The translations under genes and the position numbers were made by a program. The notes beneath the pieces are model-generated. The model did no database searches, was not told where the DNA came from, and saw only the letters and a program-made list of their open reading frames with translations. From Cryptomeria japonica (Eukaryota > Streptophyta > Pinopsida > Cupressales > Cupressaceae), in contig NC_081409.1 of NCBI RefSeq assembly GCF_030272615.1, forward strand, positions 239,411,832 through 239,475,831: a DNA stretch of 64,000 nt, in the 5' to 3' direction. Position 1 is the first letter of the stretch. Every line of letters begins with the position of its first letter. This document shows positions 56,672-64,000 of this stretch, one piece after another.

Positions 56672-57037
56672 TTGATAAAGTTTGTCATCAGTCTGATATG
56701 CATTGTCAAGAACATTATCCATTTCGGCACTAATGAGTGGTGCTACTACTCAGGGGGAGTAGTCAGCTTTGAGATTCAAAGGTTTATATCATTGCTTTGA
56801 TATTTTTGTTAGGTTTTTGGCGTTGATGTGAAAGGGGGAGAGATATTGATGTGAGAATAAAAGAAAAGTTTTATACATTGGGGAGAGAGATTTCTTCAGA
56901 GCCTTATAGAGATATCATTCACTAGGGGAGAGTTATTGATTGTTGGTTGTCTTCCACAAGGGGAGACTTGTTTGGCAGTTCTTGGAACTTAGATGTTTTT
57001 CACATCTAATGTTGTCATCAATGCCAAAGGGGGAGAT
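56672..57037 (+). other. 3' untranslated region with six purine tracts, element E
   Basis: GGGGAG-type tracts near 56752, 56832, 56880, 56921, 56956 and 57029, the last (CCAAAGGGGGAGATTG) directly before the 3' LTR. Repeated polypurine tracts are described as a hallmark of plant Sireviruses. No gene. Confidence 0.8.
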
Positions 57038-58306
57038 TGTTGGCATTATGGGTGAATCAATTATTGTGTGGCATTGATGTTTTGTCATTGATGCCAACAC
57101 TAGTTGTTACCAATAGACAGGTTACCAGTATAAGATCTAGTGTTATTGAAAGAAGAGATTATCTGTTGGACACTTCTGACATGCTTGGATCAGTAAAGTA
57201 TATTGGATTTCATGAGTTATATGCTCCATGAGCATGTTTTGGTCAATTGGTATTTGCTTGATAATTGCATGTTATCATACACTTTGGTAAACCCTTGCCA
57301 ACACTGGTTTATGGCTTTACCGACAGAGCTTTCATTGAGGAATCATGTCAGGATGCACAATTGGTGTTGGTGCAGCTTCTTAGAGGATTTCAAAATTTTG
57401 AAGATGTTCGTTGATTGTGCTTTAATTGCTTGAAGACATTGCTTTGGCATGGTGGACACAGAATAGGTTTGGTACCTATCTAGGTTATGGACCGGTATCA
57501 TGCTGGCATGTACTCTACACGTTACCTGGATGGTTTGAGATGTTTTATGGATTTGATATTATTGTTTTGATCTTAAGCGGACATGGCATATCATTGTAAA
57601 AAGGAATTATGTAATTATAATATCTTTAGGTGGCCGATCTAACTGGTTTAGGCCTTAGGGTTTGTATAAATAAGAGGTAGAAACTCTTTGTAAAGTATCA
57701 TGGTTATTGAAAGGTTGTGGTCAAGGAATGTAATGTGCGAATATTGTAATATCATTCAGGTAGAGGAGTTGATCGATCATTAGTGATCGGATTAGTTTCA
57801 AAAGAGGTTTTAGTCCTCCGACATTGAACTTAACCGGGACTGTAATCAGGCATAGTAGATGCTATTTCCAGCAGTTCATTCTATTGGATTATTGTCCATT
57901 TATCTTGAGAAGGTTGTAGCCTCTCTGTATTCAATGAGACTCTTTTGTAATGAGAAGTACGCTCTAGGTAGTTTGCCTTCCTGCAAGTGCATGCCCCTCA
58001 TTGTAACACATACTTTCTGCAGAAATATCATCTAACTATGGGTAGGCTTCCCACCATGGTTTTTCCTTTTCCAGGTTTTCCATGTACAAATCATGGTGTT
58101 ATGTGGTATGGTTTCTTTGCATTGATTATCTGGTTAATTGTTAAGTTATATTGTTTACCAGTATCTGTTTCTACCGATGTCTGTTTGTGCTTTACTGGTA
58201 CTTAATCGGTTTAAAGTTATATTGTGGATTAAAAGTTATAATCTATTAACAATTGATTCACCCCCCCCTCCCCCCTGCTCTTAGTTGTTCACCGGTTATC
58301 CTAACA
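57038..58306 (+). repeat. 3' LTR of element E
   Basis: 1269 bp, TGTTGGCATTATG ... CCTAACA, uninterrupted, and so the reference for the split 5' LTR. Contains a C-run at 58260-58275. Confidence 0.9.
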
Positions 58307-58311
58307 GGGAT

Positions 58312-59133
58312 CTCTTTCTTTGAGTAGGATGTCTCGTCTTTGGCTTTTAGCATTTTATTTATGCAAACACACTGAGATAAAGTGCCACCATGCATTGTAT
58401 ACTTAAGATCTTGCACATCTTGTGCCTTATTGTACATGCACTACTTATAAAGTGCCATGGGGGGTTGATGTTTGCTTTTGTTTTCCATCTACCTTTGTCA
58501 AGTGGGTGTTCCTTCCACGACACTATGTACTTTCTCTGCACCTTTGATGTTCCTGGTTCTTTGTCATGCAGTTCTTGTTGGTTGTTCTTTTCAATGTATC
58601 TATCCCTCTTCCTTTTCGGCATTATGGAGAGGTTTGTCCTATTGTTCTAATGCTTCCTTGGTTCGATTGATCAGCTCTTCAAGCTTTGGTGTTTCATGTC
58701 ATTTGTATCTTCGAGTTCAGTTGTTTGCCATCTAATTCGAGTAGTGTCATTTGAGGGCATTCATGCAGATTACAGTCTTCTCTACCTGGTCATGTTCTAT
58801 TTTAGTGGAGGTTCTTCAAATCAATAGTTACTCTTCGACAATGTTTGCAGCCATTTCATGCTTCAGTGGTGTTCTTCATGCTCATCTTTTTTTCCTATCT
58901 TCTGGAACACTCTTGTTTTGAGGCTTCTTAGTCCTTCACTTGAGCTTTCATCTCTTCTTGGAGAGGATTTTTGTTCCCACAGGGTTTTCTCCTTTTTGTC
59001 CACTTTACAAATATTTTATTGTACTTGGGTACCTCATCAGGCCTAATTGTCGAGACCCATTGTTGCTTTCCTGCATTTTTTACATGCTTTTTTAGTCCTT
59101 AGTTGTTTTTTAGCTACTCCCTAAGTTCATCTT
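58312..59133 (+). other. Internal region of element F, right part, non-coding
   Basis: T/C-rich sequence with several open frames but no retroelement motif. Together with 43626-44296 it makes the whole internal region of F. Confidence 0.55.
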
Positions 59134-59142
59134 AAGGAGGGG
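59134..59142 (+). other. Polypurine tract of element F
   Basis: AAGGAGGGG directly before the 3' LTR, the expected place for the plus-strand primer. Confidence 0.8.
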
Positions 59143-59471
59143 TGTTAGAGTAATCTTTTATTAGCTAATAATTATTTATTGATTTATTAGTCTATTATAC
59201 TCTATGCTTAAGCTATACTTAGGAATCTTATAATTTTTTAGGGTTTTCACTTTTAGGGTTTCGAGTATCCTTTTATAAGGATTCTCTCTTTGTATTTTCA
59301 TAACAAATTTAATTATTGAATCGCATTCTTGTTGCACAATCAATATGACTCCTCTTTTCTGGATCTCTGAATTATGTCCTCCATAGCTTTTTTATTTCTC
59401 TCCTTTTGTGACAGGTTTGCATGCAGGTGATCTTTGGGAGCTGCAGAGTTGATTTTTCCTCAACTCCAATA
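59143..59471 (+). repeat. 3' LTR of element F
   Basis: 329 bp, pairs with 43285-43613; followed by ATAAG, the target duplication. Confidence 0.85.
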
Positions 59472-59476
59472 ATAAG

Positions 59477-60104
59477 TTTATAGTCTTTGATTCTAATGTT
59501 GTTCCATGCTCTCCTATATCTTTGGCCTTGGATTGTTAAATTATTTTTTGTCATATTATGTTAGAAATATTGTTGACAAACAATATTTTTCCTCAATGGC
59601 TTATATATTGTAACTTGATTGGTATACTAATATGAAATATTGAAAGAAAAGGATGGTCTCATTCCATCTCCACCCCATGCCCCTAAAATAAGCCTTAAGT
59701 TGCCCATGTGACCAAAAACTAAATGAAGGATCTTAAAACATTGTGTGTGTGTGATATATTAAGACACAACTATACATATTTTGTACATATCAAATAGAAT
59801 GGACTATTGCATCAATATGTATTCAACGAGAAAATGTAGAAGTCAAAGAATAGATTCAACAAACGACATTATTCTTTGTAAAATAAACTAAAAACTTGTA
59901 TTTTTGAATATGCCACCGTGAGGAGAAAGCTACAAATATATAGGCATAAATATGCCTAAAATAAAGGATTTGGAAATATCCATTAACTATTTTATAATAA
60001 TATCCCAACATCCTCACAACTAACCTTTAATTTTCACGTTTCACTTTTTATTTTTTTGACATTTACATAAGATAAAAAACTAAGAAAATAATACTACGCT
60101 AATA
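59477..60104. other. Unassigned AT-rich stretch
   Basis: No coding motif, RNA gene or repeat boundary seen. Confidence 0.4.
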
Positions 60105-60295
60105 ACTTATATGTGTGTGTGTACATACACACACACACATATACATATGTATACACACATGTGTGTACATTTATACATGTATATACATACATATATGCAT
60201 ATACATGTATAAATGTACACACACGTGTGTGCACATGTATACATGTATACACATACACATATGCATATATGAACATATACATATACATATGAATC
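60105..60295. repeat. Microsatellite of TG/CA and ACATGTAT runs
   Basis: Alternating purine-pyrimidine sequence, with (TG)n at 60110-60121, (CA)n at 60126-60139 and many ACATGTAT and ATACATAT words, rich in short palindromes. Open frames of low-complexity Tyr/Cys/Ile/Thr type on both strands come from the repeat. Confidence 0.85.
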
Positions 60296-60309
60296 TTCAA
60301 CATTGGACT

Positions 60310-60655
60310 CCAATGCTATCAGAAGAGAAGGAAAATATTGAGATAGATAATGGTGAGAGTTCCAACGGGCCTGATGTGAAAGTTGACCTTGTTTGCCAAT
60401 AAGGTATAAGGTAGGAAGTGATGGAAACATGTCATCTTTGACAAGTCTTTGTATCGAAAACTCTATCAAAATCAAGCAGAAGTTGAATATCAGGAACAAC
60501 ATATGTAGGATGGTTGACATGAGGCTTAGTTTCTAGTGTCGACTCGTGGTAGTGCTTGAGAAGATCAACATTGACAACATTATGGTTGTCTAACTGAGTT
60601 GGAAGATTAAGTCTCTTTTTTAGATTGCTTTTGAAGAATAGTGTAAGGTCGAGGT
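60310..60655 (-). pseudogene. Ty3/gypsy chromovirus fragment: integrase end and chromodomain
   Basis: Minus strand: LNLPTQLDNHNVVNVDLLKH (the chromovirus 'LP....HNV..V..LK' block after the integrase core), then VVPDIQLLLDFDRVFDTKT, a frameshift near 60440, and LYLIGKQGQLSHQARWNSHH with YFPSLL, a decayed chromodomain (usual YLVKWKG....ATWE). Chromodomains steer integration to certain chromatin. Only this last part of pol is present; it is joined at about 60655 to a copia fragment. Confidence 0.75.
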
Positions 60656-61110
60656 ACCAGGGTCCAAGTGTTGTTCTTCTCAATTTGATCCAATTCCTCC
60701 TCCATAGCTTTCACTCAATAATCATCACCAAATGCCTCCTTAGGACTTCTAGGTTCAATTGTGGATATCATGCAAGAGTTCTCTCTTATTTTCCTTCTAG
60801 TTAGTACTCCAGCATCCTTATCCCCAATAATCTGCTCAGGATTGTGGTTCAATCTCACATACCTAGGAATAACATGATCATTCTCTTCAGGTTCAGCTTC
60901 TTCATTATCATCTTCTTCTAAATTTATTTGTTTTGGTTGAACAAGTACATCAGGATTTTCTTTACCGGTTTCTGATTTAATAGGTTCAGGTTCCAAAAGA
61001 AAAATGCAAGGATCCTCATCCTTTTTCTCTGAACTGGTTCCTTCTGAGACTTTAGGACATTCATCTACATGAACATCAACACTCTCAACAATTCTCTATG
61101 TCCGATTGTC
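60656..61110 (-). pseudogene. Copia pol fragment (integrase end to start of reverse transcriptase)
   Basis: Minus strand: RIVESVDVHVDECPK, then an acidic linker (EEDDNEEAEPEEND), [56 protein letters not shown] and LVPRP. This is the same stretch as 48250-48720 in D and 31770-32200 in B. It ends abruptly at LVPRP, next to the chromovirus fragment, and at DNRT*RIVES, next to the LINE. A stop lies after GDDY (Trp in sister copies). Confidence 0.8.
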
Positions 61111-62770
61111 CAAGAGGATAGTAATCCTTTCCTTGAGGATGTCCTCAATTGGTCTTCAAGATCTCATGGTAAATTAAGATCTTCAGGGTCTTTCCACTGC
61201 CAGCTCACTAACCCATGCTCCCTTTTCATAAACATCTAGTCTCTAACTTTATAGCCCCATTGTGCCTTTGTAATTCTAATTAAATCTACATTGGGATGTT
61301 CTAGGTGGAGAGTCTTAAAGCCTTCCCAAGAGTCATACCAAAAGGAAGCAGATCTTCCAAACCCAAACTGCCAAGTGCGGTGATTTGTAATTACTTTCCT
61401 ATAGGAAAGCATGAAATTCCACACTGTCAAACCAAAAGTTGGGTAACTAATAGTCAGAGTCATGTTTCTATCCTTGGAATCAAGATGATTGGCCTAAATA
61501 ATTCTCAGCCACATTTGATTCAGGTTTGCATATATACCCCAAATAAGGTTTGTCCCCAATGCCTCATTCATAATACTCCACTTTCTAATACCTACTCCTC
61601 CTACTTGTTTTGATTTCCATACTTTATTCCATGCCAATTAAATGGTATCTTATCTTGATCCTAACTCCCATTCCAAAAAAAAAAATCATCTTTTGTTCAA
61701 CCATCTAGATGATCTTCTCGGGAATTTTGAAACAAGACATGGAATAAAATGGGGATAGTTGTGATGACAACCTTCAACAACAAAATATGTCCCATCAAAG
61801 ATAGTCATCTTCTTTTCCAACCTTCCATTCTACTAGTATAACTATCAATAAGTTTTCCCTAGGGATTAGCTTTTATTGGCCCAACAAAAAGGGGGATGCC
61901 CAAAAACTTCCTTGACATCTTACCCAACTTCACCTCCAATATTCTTGAGATTTCAACTTGCTTTAATAGGGGAGAATTGAAATAAAGCAATTCTGATTTG
62001 CACCAATTAATTTGTTTCCTTGAAGCTCCATAATATTTGTTTAATGTAGAGAGAATAATTCGAGCCTCTCTCAAGGAGGCTTCTCCCATAAGAAGAGTAT
62101 CATTAGTGAACTAAAGATGAGTGGTTGCCTCCATTCCCTCTATAATCTTCAGCCCTTTCCATCTACCCTCTAATCTAACTTTGGATATGAGTCTGCCCAA
62201 AGCCTCTACCATAATAATGAATAAGAAAGGGGAAATGGGGCCCCCTTGATGAATGCCCTTGGTGGTTGAAAAATATACTTCAGGGCTTCCATTCACTAAC
62301 ATCGAAAGAAACAAAGTGGAGATGCAACTCTTCATTAAATCTACCCATGCCTTTGTGAAGCCAAATTTCTCCAAAATCTTCAGCAAGAATCCATGATCAA
62401 CTTGATCGTAGGCTTTCTTTATGTCTACTTTAATCAACATTATCTCTATCTTATATTTTTAGATTGAATGGATGGCCTTAGGAGGAATGATAATACCTTC
62501 TGCAATAGATCTACTAGGTACAAAGCCACTCTACTCCTCTAATATGATACCTTTCAATGCCCCTTTCAACCATTTTTCCAAGACCTTCACAATGACTTTA
62601 TAAATAGTGTTACACAAGCAAATCGTTATGAAGTCTTCAAAAGATAGAACTATCTCTTTCTTAGGAATGAGAGTAATCAAGGTACTATTCATCTCTCTTG
62701 ACATGTAGGAGTTAACTCTAGATTCCTCTACCACCTCCAACAAGTCAAACTTTGTCACTTCCTAAATTTT
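61111..62770 (-). pseudogene. LINE ORF2: reverse transcriptase and C-terminal zinc-binding region
   Basis: Minus strand, in order: SREMNSTLITLIPKKE, CLCNTIYKVIVKVLEKWLKG, a stop, GFVPSRSI, IKVDIKKAYDQVDHGFLLKI (first catalytic Asp), GSPEVYFSTTKGIHQGGPIS, PFLFIIMVEALGRLI, then FTNDTLLMG in place of the usual F-ADD: the first Asp of the catalytic pair is Asn. KQINWCKSELLYFN and RKFLGIPLFVGP follow, and near the end WQFGFGRSASFWYDSW, the start of the zf-RVT region of plant LINEs. Several stops. The gene is cut at about 61111 by the copia fragment. Confidence 0.85.
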
Positions 62771-64000
62771 TTGAAAGAATGAAGGGGGGCAGCCATCAGG
62801 GCTAGGCGTTTTGTCCCGTGCCATAGAAAAGAGAGTCTTTCTTACCTCCTCGAGAGTAATGGACCTCATCAAGTCCCTATTCTATGAATATCTAATGATG
62901 TGTGGGATAACCTCCCCAATATCTAAGATTGATAGTTATCCATATCTAACTTTCAGGGCCAATAATTTCTCAAACAAAAGCATTGCTTCTTTGTTAATAT
63001 CTTCACTCCTATTAAGAATCTTACCTTCATGATCTTTAATCTTGAAGATTTTGTTACAAGATGTAGCTTTCAATGAGCTATGAAATAACTTTGTATTATG
63101 ATATCCCTCCTTTAACCAACACTCTCAAGACTTTTGTTGCCAATAGATCTCTTCTCTTGCAAGAATCTCAGCTAGTTATTGTTGGAGTATTTTCTCCTTC
63201 TAGTACTTTATTTTTGTCATTCCTTGCTTCATAACAAATCCATCAAGTTGTTCCAATTCTTTGAATTCTATGCTTCTCTTTAAATATATTCTTAAAGTGC
63301 TCCTTGTTCCATTCCTTGAGCTTAACTTTAAGAAATTGCAACTCTTTCACAAAGGATAATTCTTTGTTGCCATTGATAATTGGAGCTTCCCCCCACCTAG
63401 CCAAGATAAGATCATAAACTCCTGGGTCTCTTAGCCACATTTTTCAAACTTGAAGGGCCAATGAATTGGGACAAAGTCATTTTGCAAAATGAGGGTAATG
63501 TGAAAATGGTTTGAACTTGAAAAGAGGACAATGGAAGCTTCAAAAACCATAGGAAACACACACTCCAGTTCCCTCCTAGCATAAATCTATCCAGCTTCTA
63601 TGGGATACTGGAAGGGACATCTCTCCCGTTCATCCAAGTATATATTTCAATATATGTACAGACTTCAAATAGACTGTTTGAATAAATAAAGTGTTGGAAC
63701 TCCATCTAAGTAGAACTAATACCACCCACACCACCTAATTTCTCATTAGGGCCCCTAGTTGCGTTGAAATCTCCACCAACAATAATAATCTCATTCTTGA
63801 CTCCATGAATAATAGTAGACAACCAATTCTAGAGATCTCTCTTTGATCCTTTATTTGAAGAACCATACACATTAAAGTAAAGAAACTCTCTTACTAGAAA
63901 GAGACCATACTTTTAGCAGTTGCCAGTGTTTATCTTGATCCATCAGTTCGGCCTTGATATATTGTTTATTCCATAGAAATCCTAAACCACCAATTGCACC
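62771..64000 (-). pseudogene. LINE ORF2: endonuclease and linker, runs off the window
   Basis: From the window edge: GAIGGLGFLWNKQYIKAELM, a frame change, FNVYGSSNKGSKRD, then EIIIVGGDFNATRGPNEKLG, the GDFN motif of the apurinic-type endonuclease. Next come WLRDPGVYDLILARWGEAPI and LKVKLKEWNKEHFKNIFKEK, the usual linker between endonuclease and reverse transcriptase. The first part of the endonuclease and all of ORF1 lie beyond 64000. Stops and frameshifts make it a pseudogene. It belongs to the same plant L1-type group as the fragment at 11545-13110. Confidence 0.8.

Larger units (their letters stand above)
44302..58306 (+). mobile_element. Copia element E, defective, with element D in its 5' LTR
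   Basis: A plus-strand copia element with exact GGGAT duplications (44297-44301 and 58307-58311). 5' LTR 44302-45210 plus 52479-52828 (split by D), primer site, gag, protease, integrase, reverse transcriptase, RNase H, six purine tracts, 3' LTR 57038-58306. The LTRs differ at about 8-10% in the parts compared. Pol has lost roughly 110 codons at the start of reverse transcriptase, and stops and frameshifts occur. The layout and repeated purine tracts fit Sireviruses. Confidence 0.9.
43285..59471 (+). mobile_element. Element F: small non-coding LTR element, host of element E
   Basis: LTRs of 329 bp at 43285-43613 and 59143-59471 (TGTTAGAGTAATC ... CTCCAATA), differing at about 21 positions, with exact ATAAG duplications at 43280-43284 and 59472-59476. 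The primer site TGGTATCAAAGC lies directly after the 5' LTR and the purine tract AAGGAGGGG directly before the 3' LTR. Without element E the internal region is only about 1.5 kb and has no gag or pol motif, so F is a short non-autonomous element moved in trans, probably by a copia element given its primer site. LTRs end in ATA, not CA. Confidence 0.85.

Noticed and set aside
60094-60520. Open frames of Tyr/Cys/Val/His repeats
   Set aside because: Translation of the TG/CA microsatellite. Only the part past 60310 on the minus strand has retroelement motifs.

Overview
The window looks like nuclear DNA from a large, repeat-rich seed-plant genome. Nearly all of it is retrotransposon sequence at different stages of decay, nested by repeated insertion. 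Plant-type Ty1/copia elements of the multi-polypurine-tract (Sirevirus-like) kind, a plant L1-type LINE and a chromovirus fragment are all recognisable. No host protein gene, tRNA, rRNA or CRISPR array can be supported. The slow decay and deep nesting would suit a gymnosperm, but that is inference.

Layout. 1-2257: AT-rich unresolved repeat flank. 2258-7499: element L, an unclassified unit with TG...CA ends and a 5-bp target-site duplication (TSD, AAGAT), carrying a broken gene of unknown family on the minus strand and 16 palindromic units. 7505-11544: unresolved flank with a GC-rich palindromic minisatellite. 11545-13110: decayed LINE fragment, then an LTR-like scrap. 13453-26974: copia element A (minus, TSD AGAAA). 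Its 3' LTR holds a 2-kb insertion (H) and its 5' LTR holds a foreign 867-bp segment plus a complete gag-only non-autonomous LTR element (G, 22357-26658). 28563-41886: copia element B (minus, TSD CTATT), whose 5' LTR is split by element C (35760-41833, TSD AGTCC), a second member of the L family. 43285-59471: small non-coding LTR element F (plus, TSD ATAAG). Inside it sits copia element E (44302-58306, plus, TSD GGGAT), whose 5' LTR is split by copia element D (45211-52473, minus). 59477-64000: a microsatellite, a chromovirus chromodomain fragment joined to a copia fragment, and a LINE ORF2 that runs off the right edge.

How the parts relate. A, B, D and E each have an initiator-Met-type primer binding site, gag with a zinc knuckle, protease, integrase, reverse transcriptase and RNase H in copia order, and several purine tracts before the 3' LTR. 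All are dead: premature stops and frameshifts throughout, and large pol deletions in A and E. D is the least damaged. G and F code for little or nothing enzymatic and must have been mobilised in trans.

The least explained parts are L and C. They share a gene of at least 900 codons with no family I recognise, end in TGTT...AACA with exact 5-bp duplications, show no matching LTR pair, and begin with a similar terminal hairpin. Each carries, on the 5' side of the gene, an array of short palindromes. Three further arrays of unrelated palindromic units occur at 9.34-9.62, 15.56-16.11 and 21.11-21.40 kb, so palindromic minisatellites inside retroelement non-coding DNA are a recurring theme here.
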